Shown here: piece after piece, positions 33,001 through 45,660 of the stretch
Position numbering within the stretch: position 1 is the stretch's first letter
How the letters are laid out: each line of letters starts with the position of its first letter
DNA from: Spisula solida
Taxonomy: Eukaryota; Mollusca; Bivalvia; Venerida; Mactridae
Assembly: GCA_947247005.1 (NCBI GenBank)
Contig: OX365945.1
Location: 12,902,501 to 12,966,500 of the forward strand
DNA length: 64,000 nt
Direction: 5' to 3'
Program-made: the position numbers and the translations under genes
The notes under the pieces: generated by a model
What the model was told of the DNA's origin: nothing
The model's database searches: none
Seen by the model: only the letters and a program-made list of their open reading frames with translations

Positions 33001-34250
33001 ATATTGTGAAAACTTTTCAGAAATATCGATGACAGCTGACTCATTCAAATTTCATCTAACGAACCCATTTAGGCAATCCGACCATAAAAACTCAATGAAC
33101 TAGTTTCAACTATAAAGGGGACTGAAATACGTAGTTTTAGCTGAGAAAAAGTATTAAAAAGACTAAGAATAACAGTAAATGGTAATTTCATGAATATGCA
33201 TAAATAATGTTTGACGGTAGTAAACAAAAATAATATAAGTAATTGGATAGGGGATGAATAGTCGTAAAAAAATAATAATAACAACTTAAACTGCACTTAG
33301 TCAAAATTCCATAACTCTAGCTACAAACGAACCGAAAAGGGTGCGAATAGCGCGAACGATTCATAAAGGGGACGGAACACTATGGTCTCGAATCTCGGCG
33401 CGAAATGTGTAAACAACACCGCTCGGAAAAGGGTTGTTCTTAAGATTGACGCAAAATATTAAGGCGAAGATCTGAGGTAAATTTAATGGATGAAACGTCG
33501 ATCAATACTACTTATCAATGCAAAATATTGTAAATAGTGGAAATAAATACATTATGGCAGGAGTTTGTTGCTAAACTTTAATATGAACGTTATGATACCA
33601 AACAGTGTAAATTAGTCTGCTTAACCAGGTACTGTAACAGCGACATTTTTATCAACCCTCAAAAACCATTAGTCATTTTACAGCGCGTAGGAATTTATTC
33701 GCACAAAAACATTAACTCACAGAAGAAACATTCCAAAATTTCTCGCAATACAAAGAAATAAAAAAATAATTCAATTGCTAGGGACAAATGTTCTTAAAAA
33801 GGTTTGAAAATTATGATTTTGGTTTAGATTAGCTGGAACTCGTTTTTTTGCTCGGATGCATTGTTCGTGGAGAAATTACATTGGTAAAATCGTAGTGATT
33901 TCTGAAGTTGGTATGTAACAATACTTGGGGGAATCCCCGAAGTAAAAACCTTTTCAAGATATTCAAATGAAACTTATTGACAATGACAATAACCACATGC
34001 GGAGCAAACATCAACAACAATATGCACATTAGTAGCTAAGGACTACACACAAACCAACATAATATGGTAGTTTGTAGGCATACTTCCATGTTTAGCAATC
34101 AATATTGACTCAATTATGATGATGTGAGAACATTGCAATGTCAGTGAAATCAATATCGTAATTAAATTGAATTAAACATGCATATTAAGGCAGTAAAATA
34201 ATTTCAAACATTATTAATGTAAAAGTTCATTTTCATAAATGGACTGAGCC
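33001..34250. other. no recognised gene; upstream of the LINE
   Basis: A GC-richer patch at 33300-33440 (CGAACCGAAAAGGGTGCGAA, CTCGGCGCGAAATG) could be a separate repeat. I cannot connect it to the LINE that follows. Short minus-strand frames have no domain. Confidence 0.4.
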
Positions 34251-34254
34251 ATTT

Positions 34255-36412
34255 TATATAAACAGGACAAATATGGTAGTGAGTAGGTCAAAATATAAAT
34301 CAACAATTTCAAAAAAGAAAGTGGAATACAGTAAGTTACAGACTAAAAATTTGGAATATTTAAGATACAAAAATGCAAAAGAATACTGGAAAATGCTGAA
34401 ATCCCTTAGTTCAACCGATACTAATAAGTCCAAACAACCCACATTATCAAATTTTGAGGCTTATTTTAAGGCAATAAATGACCAAGACTCAATATTTTTC
34501 CAAGCAGACGAAGATATCATATATTTTAATGATAGATACTTAAATAATGAATTAAACATAATGTTTGAGGAACTGAACTTAGAAATTACAATAATAGATA
34601 TAAAAAAGGCATGTAGAGAATTACATAATGGTAGGTCAGCAGGACCTGATCTTGTATTAAATGAATTTTTCAAATATGGAAGTGAACATATGTATATATA
34701 CTTACATTACTTATTTAATAAATTATTTGACATTGGGTACTTCCCAGAACAATGGGCTGAGGGATATATTATCCCAATACATAAAAAGGGTTCTACATTA
34801 GATCCAGCCAATTATAGGGGTCTGACTCTATTAAGCACACTAGGCAAGTTTTTCACCAAGTTTTAAACAATAGATTGAATGATTGGATGGAAACCTACAA
34901 TGTTTATATAGAGGCTCAAGCAGGTTTTAGGAAAGATATGTCAACTATTGATAATATTTTTATCTTATACAATGTAATGAATCATATGCTAATAAGAAAC
35001 AAACAATTATATGCAGCTTTTATTGACTTTTCTAAAGCTTTTGACTTTGTTGTGAGAGATATACTATGGTACAAGTTATTGAAAACTGGTATTAGAGGTA
35101 AGATTTTTAACATAATACATTCTATGTATGCACAGGTAAAGTACAGAGTTAAGTGTAATAATACACTAAGTGATGACTTTATCTGTAATCTAGGTGTTAG
35201 ACAAGGAGAAAGTTTATCACCATTATTATTTGCGCTCTACCTTAATGATATAGAGGAAACTTAGGACATGATGGTATTGATATTGGTATGTTTAAGTTAT
35301 ATTTGATATTGTACGCGGATGATATAGTTCTATTCTCAGAAACCCAGGATGGCTTACAAAAAGGCTTAGATATATTAGAAAATTATTGTGACAGGTGGAA
35401 ATTGTCTGTTAATGCAACTAAAACAAAGGTAATGGTTTTTAAAAAGGGAGGTAATCTGAGTCAAAACTTAAATTTTATATACAAAGGTGAAATTATAGAA
35501 ATTGTAAAAAATTTACATATCTTGGACTAGTTTTCTCAACAGATGGTTCATTTAAATATACATGTGAAGCCTTAGCTGGTCAAGGAATGAAGGCTACTTT
35601 TAAAATGAAATCTTACTTTGATAATTTCTATAACATGTCAATTAGTCACAAATTGGAGATATATGAAAAATTAGTGGAGCCTGTTTTAAGCTATGGCAGT
35701 GAAATCTGGGGTTGCTATAATACCAGTGAAATTGATAAAACAGTATTAAAGTTTTATAAACAACTATTATGTGTTAAAAGACAGACCCAAAATACTTTTG
35801 TATATGGGGAATTAGGAAAAGTGCCTATTAGTATAAAGTTGATATTACATACAATTCGATATTGGCTAAATATACTATCAACTGATGATACAAAATATGT
35901 TAAACTTGTATATGATATGATGTTACAGGATCTTGAATTATACCCAAATAAGGTATCTTGGGCTAGTAAAGTTAAGGGTATACTTAACAATCTTGGATTT
36001 GGTGAAATATGGTTTTTCCAAACAGTTGGAAATAACAAATTATTTTTATCCTTGGTAAAACAGAGACTAATTGATCAATATTTACAGGGTTGGAATAGTG
36101 ACATAGAAACTTCCAGTAGAGCAAATACTTATAAATTATTTTCAAGTTTCCAATTACAGCCTTATTTAGACATAGTACAAGTGAACAAATATAGAAAAAC
36201 ATTATCGAAATTTTAGAGTGTCATCTCATAGACTACAAATTGAAGTTGGTCGTTGGACCAAACCTAATCCAACATCTGTCCCTGAAAGAAAATGTAAATT
36301 TTGTAATTGTTTAGAAGATGAATTCCATTTCTTGTTTGAATGCAACCTATATGACAATCTTAAAAAAAATATATTCCTTTATGATATAGACAACACCCAA
36401 ACATTCTAAAGT
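34255..36412 (+). pseudogene. LINE ORF2 reverse transcriptase, frameshifted
   Basis: Five successive open pieces in changing frames carry reverse transcriptase motifs in the correct order. Piece 34273-34866 has GRSAGPDLVLNEF and GYFPEQWAEGYIIPIHKKGS, then ANYRGLTLLSTLGK. Piece 34875-35264 has AGFRKDMSTIDN, FIDFSKAFD (motif A, catalytic Asp) and GVRQGESLSPLLFALYLND (motif B). Piece 35288-35530 has YADDIVLF (motif C, catalytic Asp pair). Piece 35587-36216 is the thumb and C-terminal region. Piece 36218-36409 has a zinc-knuckle-like CKFCNCLEDEFHFLFEC. At least four frameshifts or stops, near 34860, 35264, 35525 and 36210, make it non-functional. The N-terminal endonuclease is missing. Confidence 0.9.
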
Positions 36413-36711
36413 TTAGAGACCTGTTACAATCTAGTGATGAAAAGATTTTAAAAAATTTAGCAGTCTACCTTTTTAAATGTTTTGAATTAAGAGAACAGGC
36501 TTTATAGATACTATTTTTACAATATTTACTGCGTTCTGTGAGTTCAGAATGGCAGGTTTTCCATATTGCTACATAACTTCAGACTTTATTAAGTTTGTTA
36601 AAGTAAATGGTGCTGTATATCATTCAATCTCACCACTAATATTTTGAATATTTTTCATGTAAAGTGTTTGAATGTATATTAGTATTATATGTGTATACAT
36701 GAGAGGTATGC

Positions 36712-36800
36712 GTGGGTGTGCGTGTGTGTGTGTGTGTGAGTGTGCATGAGTGTGCGTGCGTGGGTATGCGTGTGGATGTGTGTGTGTGTTTGTATTGATG
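36712..36800 (+). repeat. GT/TG-rich microsatellite in the LINE 3' region
   Basis: Interrupted (GT)n with GCGT, GGGT and GAGT variants, located between the ORF2 relic and the LINE 3' end. The minus-strand His/Thr-rich frame over it is an artefact of the repeat. Confidence 0.9.
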
Positions 36801-36905
36801 TGCTTGTCTTGTATGCGTATTGATATAATTGTGTAAATATACATTGTTGTATTGTTGTAAACATGATCCATGGGCATTATGCCTTAAATTCTGAAATAAA
36901 CTGTA

Positions 36906-38319
36906 AAACTGTCAGACATCAAATTGTGATATATAGAGGACGCAATAAGCTCACGACTGGCGTAGCCACGAGTGAAAATTTAAGTCAGACGCTCACGAAG
37001 TGAAATAATATTCGATCTTACACCGAAAAACACAAATATAATATTTATTTAATACGTTATTTAAATATTTCTGAACCAATTAGCTACTAATTGAATTTTA
37101 TTGCCTCGTATGGTGCTTCTTAATGCTGACGTGACGTCATTATCAAAGCGCTCGCTGACGTAAGATCAAATAGATCACCATAAAGCAGTCGATTTCCGAC
37201 GTAACTCTTATATGGTTCACTTGGGTGTAGTTTAAGTAAGCAAGTTGACTTTGATTAAAAAGTGTATTTCTGGTGGACGAAAACGACTATTTCATTTTGT
37301 ATACATACGCTATCTAGATATTCTAATACAGCAGCATCCACTGTAAGCAAGCTAACCGTTAATCATTTGAGTAAATAACTGTTCCGAGTTCATGTTTGAT
37401 TATGATTAAGTATTTAGTTTTATTCAAAATACTTACTGCATAATTATTTAAATTACTACCGATACAATACATCATTATTATTCGGCTGCATTGCCTCTAA
37501 ATTGGTGATTTTGTAAGCTATCCACTGAGAGTTCAGGGCAGACAGTATCATTTTGAGTTTATACGTCAATAGGCTTAAACAAAAATTGGGGCGCTCCAGC
37601 TGGTTGCTGTTTGTACTAGATCACTAGACTGGCATCCGTAAAATGTGTCCTTTTTTATTTTCTTAAATGCTTTTTACACGGAAACCAATTGAGGAGAATG
37701 ATTAACATACATTAAACTTACCATGTTCGTCGGTGGAATTGGTCACGGGCGTGCTCTGCACATGTTAAACAGTTGACAGTTGCTTGTCGGGGGTACTGGT
37801 TGATAGTTTATTCAAGGAAAATTGGTACGAATAACTGTCGGTGGTATATCAATGAAATCTTGAAATTTAACTCAAACCAAATGTGTGAATTCAAAATTCG
37901 CAAACTGAGTATACACCTTAACATATAAGGCAAACTAATTTAGCGGCAGCAAATAGTCAACAAATGTCTTGAATTCAAAACTAGAACACAGCTTACGGAA
38001 TCCAATGTTCTCAGGCAAAACATTCAAGTGATAAATGCGCAAGACTGTGGTCAAATTGGAAATGAAATCTGATTTAATTATTTACTTTACCTAATTGTAT
38101 GTACTTTGCTATTTTCACAATATAATTTCTACCGAAAACGGAACAGCATGACTGGTAATTCCCGTTTAGGAAATGGAGAATGTGATTGGACAATGTGATT
38201 ATATGACTGATGGTTATTAACCTATATTAAATTTCGGTCGAACTGTTCTTACAAATAAATTTTGTAACGCACATACATTACAAAGGCACACAGAATCAGC
38301 GGCAGCTTTTCCTAATATG
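36906..38319. other. no recognised gene
   Basis: Sequence between the LINE and copy 2. A perfect CRE palindrome TGACGTCA lies at 37132-37139. GCTCACGACTGGCGTAGCCA at about 36950 looks like part of a dispersed repeat, but no TIR pair was found. Confidence 0.45.
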
Positions 38320-38369
38320 TTTTTTCTGTTATGTACAAAATAGTCATGCTAGCAATTGATTTAAAAAAG

Positions 38370-40007
38370 CATTGTCATAGTATTCATGTGGCGAAGTTTA
38401 TCTAACTTAGCCTTGATCAGAAACTAATATATCACTCGCGATGTAATATCAGATATTATCACATATATCAGAATTAAAACCTTCATTAGAACACAATCAA
38501 TGTGCTGAAATAACTAATATTTTACTATACTCGATCATAAAAAGATAGATTTGCATTTTTTCTGAAGATATAATGTGATTAACGTATGAGATTTGATTAT
38601 AACAAGTGGGTAAAAATATTTATATCAACGCTTTTAATGGAGTACTTTAAGGATTTATGGTAGTTTGATATTAGAGGAAGCGTCTATGATATATTATTCT
38701 TAAGAAATAGGTCGGTTGAAAGGCAAGTTATTTAGGAACATTGTAGACTTAGAAATGCGGCAATATTGAATACATTTGCTGAAGCAGCCGTGTTAAAAAT
38801 GGTTTTAAATCGGATAAAAACAACTGATCTGGTAATTCCATTTTGTTGACCTTGCCTTGGAATCGGAATATTGAACTTGTCGTCTGCATACAAATATCAT
38901 TGAAATCCCCAAATATTGTACAATATGTCCGGTGGCCATTGAATTTACAATAAATAGACGGTTTTAAGGGGAAAATAAACTTTCATTTTCTAAATTGGGT
39001 ACTTTTACTCCAATTCCTTGACTTAAAGTATTCAAGTTAGTTCAGCAAATAATAATTTAAGTTACCCAATAATGAAACTCACATATATAAAACAAAGTAC
39101 GCCGGTGTCACTGAGTGAACAAAATACATGATTTGTTTGTAATTTAAACAAAAGAAACAAACATGATACAGCCGAATTAAGCATGTTTCTTTTTTGAATT
39201 TGTCATATGTTAGTGAACGGTGTGCTTCCCGTTGATACTCCTGATTGCAGATGTATTTGTTGTTCGACCATGTTGGTTCTCGTTCACCTCATTCACTACT
39301 TTATCTCATGAGTAACGGACTTCTGATATCCATTTGTGCTTCAGATCATAAAATGTTTAAGTTTCAACATGGCCATGTGAATTTGTTGTATTATCTTTTG
39401 CTAACTTACTGAACACGGATGTAAGCTTTTATTGCACGAACACTGTAACAAGTGTTTCAACGTTAAATTTGAGGAAGTGTTACTTCGAAGCTAGTACAAA
39501 CTTAGTATGAAATAGACAGCTAAAACTAGGACTTGAGGCGGTATGGTTGTCTTTTCTCGATTGTTTAGTGGTGGGCATTATGCTGTGTGCTTGTGGACAG
39601 TGTTGATGTTTTTGTCTGTGCTGGTGTGTTTCAGTTGAGTTCCAAAATGGAAGATTGGGAAACCAAATGTGTAACCTCGTTCGATAAAGTTTTTACTTAC
39701 TTACGTATATACCTAGTGTTGCTTCCTTGTCCGAGTTTTAGTAGGCCCATGCATTAACTTTTTCAAAATTTGTGTGGATTGTCTGGCTTCAAAAAAACTT
39801 TCTTAACTCCTTGAGTATTCAAAACATGGTGGGGAACTAACTCGTGCGGACAAAACACTATTTGGATGTCAAAACTGGTTGATGATTCAATGCTTGCCAA
39901 CATAGAGATAATGTTTTAAAAGCATGTTGGTGTATTTTACGATAATTTATAGTGCTTTTTCGCAGACTCAATTTAACGTTTATATTTATAGAGATAGACA
40001 CGATAAG
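38370..40007. other. duplicated unit, no gene seen
   Basis: Continuous match to 10800-12110 and 14968-15270. It contains the empty site of the 2.8-kb element at about 39715-39725. Confidence 0.6.
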
Positions 40008-41311
40008 CGAAAAGAAATGCAATATCATGCATATCTTGGTATTTTTACTTGGGTTTCGTACTTGAAACTTGGCATGTGTACCCATTAGACCATTGTCTGC
40101 ACTTGGGTAAACTTTGGTTGAAATCCATGCATTACTTTGGTCATGATGTATGTTTATTAAACACTTACTAATTATACTAAGCTAAAAAAACTTTCGAAAT
40201 ACGTATCGTCAAACTGACTGAAATTATGCCTTATATCAAAGAAAGGTCTAAACTTATAGTGATAAATTTATACATGATGCACTGTTTGAGATAAAAAGAC
40301 ATCGTAAGGTGTTTTAGCATTGTTACACTTTTATTACATGTTTCAAAGTAGGTCAATAGCATCTAAAAGTCAACATCAATAGTGGCCAACTGAAAACAAC
40401 AACAATAAAACAGAACATTTATAAAAAGTAGGGTATTCGTCTCAAAGCTGCAATATTAAAAGTTGGACTGTTAGCTTGTCGTACAAGCTCGAGTTTATCC
40501 CAATTTCACTTCATTTGGAAGAAAATTCCTGAAGTTTCACTGGATACCATGCTCATTCCGAGGTGCCCAAAACGTCATCTTATTTTAAATGCTATTAAAA
40601 TGTTAAAGTTTTACCTCCAGTACTTTCAAAAGAAGTGTTTACGTATTATAACAAAGGATGGAACATACGCTCTCTATCATTAACCAAGAATGAAGCATAA
40701 ATATCATATGTGTACTATTAAGAGTTCTAAGAAATCCGTAATTGTAAAATACACACAGTCACTGATGAAAATGAGTAATTTGATTTTCTTTATCCACAAA
40801 GGTCTTGCGATTCAAAAACAAGAACCAATTGACAAAAATGTTCCAAAAAGGTTCAATATATTGTGTGCATGGAAAACTTCAGAACTATTTCATATAGCGG
40901 CAAATTGTTGATCGAATAGACCATATGCACATTTCTCAGGAAAATGCCTCTTTGCATAGGGCGTCTACTGTAAAGTAGTTTTTGAACTAAAGCCGCATGA
41001 TAATACGTTATCACTAAGCCTATTCTGTAGACCTATTCCTATGCGAATAATATTTAGTTCCTAAACTTAAATTACATGCAGAAGACCATAAGTGCGGTTT
41101 CGGGAAACATATGTGGTCGGCCATATTACAGTGCATGTGCGCTGTACCTCTTGCAGATGAAAAAACATACGTTAAATCTTAAATTTAACGGTTGACTTGT
41201 GTGCTATGTGTAAAGGAGTTTTCATACATGGATTTATTTGAGTTTCATTGTAAATTGTTCAGTTAAAACAAAGTTATAGAGTAAATTGCATTTCTTCTCG
41301 AACACCCCTCG
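40008..41311. mobile_element. 1.3-kb TIR element flanked by TA, copy B
   Basis: The interior matches 25343-26548 over most of its length. The right end CGAACACCCCTCG is followed by TA. The left end starts inside the TIR at CGAAAAGAAATGC, so about 14 terminal bases are lost. About 95 bp of host sequence present in copy 1 (15272-15365) is missing at this junction. This suggests insertion with a deletion at the left side. Short frames (40690-40911, similar to 26013-26216) show no transposase domain. Confidence 0.75.
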
Positions 41312-41547
41312 TAGATTACAATTGAATCACATTGTGTTATACATGTACGTAATTAGAAATAGGCTCGTTGGTTTTATTTTGTGAAACTAGATCTCCCCTG
41401 CCAAATATGTTATCCACTATAAATGAAGTCGTTACTCCTTAGTGTACAGATAATTGGTATTATGCTACACAGGGTAGAACACCAAATGACAGTACTGCTT
41501 TTAATTATGTTTATAATTGTGCTAATGCAAGAGCTCGTTCTGCCACA

Positions 41548-42630
41548 GTTAATATGTGGAGCCACGAAACTTATCTCCATTGAGAATCTTCATAAGGAAA
41601 CCTGCTTTGAAACTCTCAAACAAAGGAGGGAAAAACACAAACTAACACTCTTTTATAAAATGACAAATAACTTATCTCCTCAGTATCTCAATTCTCTAGT
41701 ACCGGAAATCGTAGGCGATACAACAACGTACAATCTGCGAAACGCCAACAACACGAGAAGCATCCCATGTCATACTCAGCTCTATGCAAACTCATTTCTA
41801 CCATCAGCTGTTCATGCATGGAATCAACTTCCTCTGAACCACCGCAACTGCTCATCACTCAATGCTTTCAAAACCCAACTCAATGTTAATAAACCCAAGG
41901 TCCCTTTTCATTACTACTCTGGCGACCGCAAACAGCAAATTCTACACACTCGTCTCAGAACCCACTGCAGCAACTTAAACGAACACTTATTTTCTAAAAA
42001 CTTGATACCGAGCCCTCTCTGTGAATGCGGCTTCATCGAGAATACTCACCATTACTTCTTTGAGTGTCACTTGTACCAGCAACAACGCAATGAACTCTTC
42101 GAGCTCATTCAACACCTTACTACACCTTCGCTGTCTACCTTTTTATATGGTGATCCAGTTCTCTCGAATGACTCAAACAGCGAAATTTTCGCACATGTCC
42201 AAAACTACATTAGATCAACAAATCGTTTTGATGCATAACATTCTTCTTTATTAATGCTATACATGCAACTGAAATAATTTCTAATTATTGGCACAATGTA
42301 TCAATCCACAAACACGTTTAGGCATGCTCATATTTTAGAACCAACTACACGTCCCGTTGGTATATGTGACCATACCTCTATATATCTATATCTCTCCATC
42401 TTTTCTATCTCTATCAATCTGTCAAACACTCTTTTCCATTCTTTTCCCTCCCAAAATCATCATTTATGTACATAATTTCCACTGTTTACAACTTCATAAA
42501 GTTACCAATTATTCCCTGCTATTCATAAGGAACGAGTTTATAAATAACCTTTGCTTTCTACTCAATCCTTAATATGTGTAAATGAATGTTATCATATTAT
42601 ATGTTTATAAAGAAATAAATATTGTTTAAA
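41548..42630 (+). pseudogene. 5'-truncated LINE, ORF2 C-terminal part (ORF open to 42238)
   Basis: The open frame 41423-42238 (271 codons) is a hybrid. Its first ~40 codons lie in host DNA that aligns with 15420-15515 of copy 1, and LINE-like sequence starts near 41548-41562. The LINE part has ETLKQRREKHKLTLFYKMTN, YNLRNANNTRSIPCHTQLY, NSFLPSAVHAWNQLP and a cysteine-histidine motif CECGFIENTHHYFFECHLY. These are typical of the end of ORF2 in several non-LTR families. The tail AAGAAATAAATATTG at about 42610 closes the element. It keeps no reverse transcriptase motif, so it is a dead 3' fragment, though still open and hence rather young. Confidence 0.85.
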
Positions 42631-44833
42631 CTAAGAGCTTGCGATGACATGGTTCCATCATTTAGAGGATTATATACTTCAAAGATGTTACAGAGGATGA
42701 TTACCCAGTTATTATCCGTTTATTTTTATTTGGTTTTACAATCATTCCCATCACGGGTTCATCGCATCCTGAGTGTATAAAGACATGTATAGTATATTCC
42801 TCAATTATTATCCCGTCATTTTTGTCATGCTGGTGTAAACCTTTTGTTTCAAACATTAATAGCCTACTGTTACTTCGTTATGTGTGTAGTTAATTCAAAT
42901 GCCACTGATTTGGTCAAACTTGCACCGAGACTATGACAGTTTTGTAAATTTATATGAAATAAAATCCTTTCCCTTGCACCTATTCGGATTAAATTTGACC
43001 ATGATGTAGCAATTTGTTCATTGATCGATATGAAATAATGGTTATAGTTTTAGGCTTAGAAAGCTAGTGAACAACCTTGTTTGTCTAATAATGATAACGA
43101 TGTTTATTTTAATGTTTGGGCAAGCAACGTCTTCCCGGTGAGTCTCTATGACATATAAAACGTACATTGTATATGCGTTACATAAAGAATAAGACAATAT
43201 TAATGTTCAACTGGTATAATGCACGTGTTTGGTGTTAAGCGAAAAAAAAACATTCCTAATTCTTGACCTAGTGCTGGCAGATGTATGAATATCATCAGAA
43301 ATTATGAAATAAACGATGATGAACAAGAATATTTTATTCAACATTAAATGAAACAAGAAATAACACTGAGTGTGATTGAAACCAGAATACATGAATTATA
43401 TGTATCTGGGGGGGGGGGGGGTATAAATATTTTACTTAGAAGCATCTGAATGTGTGAGATTTTATAAACTATTGTCTCGATTTTTGTTGTTGTTGCGTTA
43501 TTAATTAAAAATATTATAAGAGAAAATGTTGCCAGTCTTATGACAGAAGACTTGTTGCGATCAAATGTTTTGTTAAAAGTGAAGCTAATAATTTTTAGAT
43601 CACGTTTTTCTCAGATATGATCTTTTTTATTCATACACACTATTCTATTCGGAGCTTGCATAGTTTTTGTTTCAACTCGGTTTCCATGAAACGCCTTGCT
43701 TAAAATATAAATTGCATGCAAACTAATGGCACCAGTGGTAAAATCCCATTCGCTGACAGAATGCAATTAGCGTAATACTAGTAATTATTCTTTGTCTTAG
43801 TAAACCGTGTTAATATCAGTCATTTAAGAAATAATCGGTTTCAATGGCTTCTATATTTTAAAGGTGTTGAAGCGGTTTGGTTCTAAAATTCAAAGTTTGT
43901 TCAATGTTTGCCAGGAAGTAGAATAATCTATTTTGGTACAAAATATGATGAACAAACACTAGGTCACTGAACTCGTTTTCCGAGTAATCAGTCTTCACAT
44001 TTGATGTGATGTCTGTGACCTAAATGATAAAATATGTTCCAATATAGTTCGGGTACACATTGTTATACATGACCAAGATACACAAAAGGTATTTAATGTT
44101 GATCTTATATATATTGCTCCTTTTCCCACCCACTTAATATTTAATGCAGCAAAATAGCACCCAGTTAAAATCCTTTTTTTAGCATTTAACTTTTTAAAAA
44201 TATTTGAGATGTACGTAGTTCTTAAAAATATACAGGAAACATATATGTCACCGACTTATCTTTTTCGCATTGTTTTTTTGTGTCTGGTTAATTTGGCTTA
44301 CATGCTGAGATAATCAATGAAAACGTTTAAAACTAAATTTATAGTACATGTAGATATTTTGAAAACGTAATAAACAAACATAACAAAACAAACCTGACCC
44401 CGAAACCTATTTGGCATTTATTGCATTATTATTATTTAATTACAGTAATATTCCTTTGATTATATACCCACAACAGTTGTATTATGCAACTATAGTTCGT
44501 GCTAGATAATGTGGCAGTCGAGTCTATTTCACGACAGGTAATACATGATATGGATTACAGATAACTTTAAAAGAATGTAATTGTTTGTTGTTTGTCCGTT
44601 TCATAAAATACTATGTAAGTGGTAACTGTTTAAATACAGACGTAATATGGACTAGTGTTTGTTAACCTTTCAGACCAGTATGACTGCCTTGTGCAGCTAA
44701 TCCTTTACTATCCATTCAACGACATTTAATTTAACATTTAACATAGACAGTTATCCAGGCAGTTAAATTGCTTGGCATTATCGTCATGCTTGACTAGTTA
44801 CAATGTAATATAAGCACTAAATAATTGCAAGTA
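42631..44833. other. duplicated unit, no gene seen
   Basis: Matches 15540-17160 in blocks (42725/15590, 43040/15925, 43650/16440, 44020/16835). No conserved frame. Confidence 0.55.
43408..43421 (+). repeat. G14 homopolymer
   Basis: Fourteen consecutive G bases, absent from copy 1 at the matching place (near 16205-16240). Length may be affected by sequencing error. Confidence 0.85.
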
Positions 44834-45574
44834 CACTCGGCAAAACTTATAAGTACACACTTGTTTTTTTGCCCATAGCTCGGTCAATGCGTGCATGATC
44901 GTGCTGAAAAGTTCAACATATGTAGATTGGATATGTAGAGTTACAATACAATCGATGTTTTTAACATCTGATTTAAATTGTCACAAACAGAATAAACTAA
45001 TGATGACAACAGCAGAATCTAAAAAAACACAATAATGCCGTGTGTTCATCGGGCGATTGTCAGGTTGCTAATGCACATATGGCCCCGCTGCGCTGATACA
45101 GAACAGTTTCAAGTCTATGTTTCTATCACAGACACAGAAATAAAGAAAACAATGATCGGAACAGGCACAATTTAGGTTTAAAAATTTCAACTTCTAATAA
45201 AAAATGCAATTTTGAACATGGTTAACTCCCCATTGACCATAACAATAAAAAATATTTTTAAAAGTAAAAAAACACCAAGTTGTTGTTTGAAAAATCGAAT
45301 TATTTTGTGTTTTTTTAATTTGACAATGAATCTAAAATTCAAATTTACCTTACATCAAAATATTTTGCAAGTACGCGTCAATTTCACGACCATTTTACGG
45401 TTTTTGACCTTTCATGGTCCAATGAACCGCTGTATTTAATTTTGAAGAAAAAACCTTTTTTATCCAGTCCTTTGATAGTCAATACTATGTACACAAAATT
45501 TCATGCAAAAATAATAAAAAATAAAAATGTTATAACGATAAAACGACGTGTGTACTTATAAGTTTTGCCGAGTG
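44834..45574. mobile_element. 741-bp TIR element flanked by TA
   Basis: Perfect 27-bp TIRs run from CACTCGGCAAAACTTATAAG at the left to the exact complement at the right, with TA on both sides (44832-44833, 45575-45576). The interior includes a CpG-richer patch near 45040-45100 and an A/T-rich right half. The 75-codon frame 45212-45439 has no transposase motif. TA target suggests a Tc1/mariner-type non-autonomous element. No matching sequence exists in copy 1, so it is a post-duplication insertion. The perfect TIRs suggest youth. Confidence 0.88.
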
Positions 45575-45590
45575 TAGTTACGTATGCTGT

Positions 45591-45660
45591 AATAGCTCAG
45601 GTGGTAACGCACAGGAATTGTAACTGAGCGATTCAAGTTCAACCCATCAAAGAAGTCTTT
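45591..45660 (+). other. tRNA-like sequence, probably SINE head remnant
   Basis: AATAGCTCAGGTGGTAACGC fits an A box and GATTCAAGTTC is a weak B box. The arms of an acceptor stem do not pair, so this is not a functional tRNA gene. Confidence 0.4.

Larger units (their letters stand above)
34250..36905 (+). mobile_element. 5'-truncated non-LTR retrotransposon
   Basis: The element comprises a broken ORF2 (34255-36412), a 3' untranslated part with a GT microsatellite, and an end at about 36890-36905 (AAATTCTGAAATAAACTG). The left border is approximate: coding similarity starts near 34270 and nothing recognisable lies upstream. It lies between the two copies of the segmental duplication. AT-rich codon use matches its surroundings. 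I place it with LINEs bearing a jockey/I-like reverse transcriptase; the exact clade is uncertain. Confidence 0.8.

Noticed and set aside
36620..36877. His/Thr-rich protein on the minus strand
   Set aside because: The frame is produced by the GT/CA microsatellite and LINE 3' region.
41423..42238. Intact host protein gene of 271 codons
   Set aside because: The N-terminal part is non-coding host sequence shared with copy 1 and the rest is the C-terminal end of a LINE ORF2.
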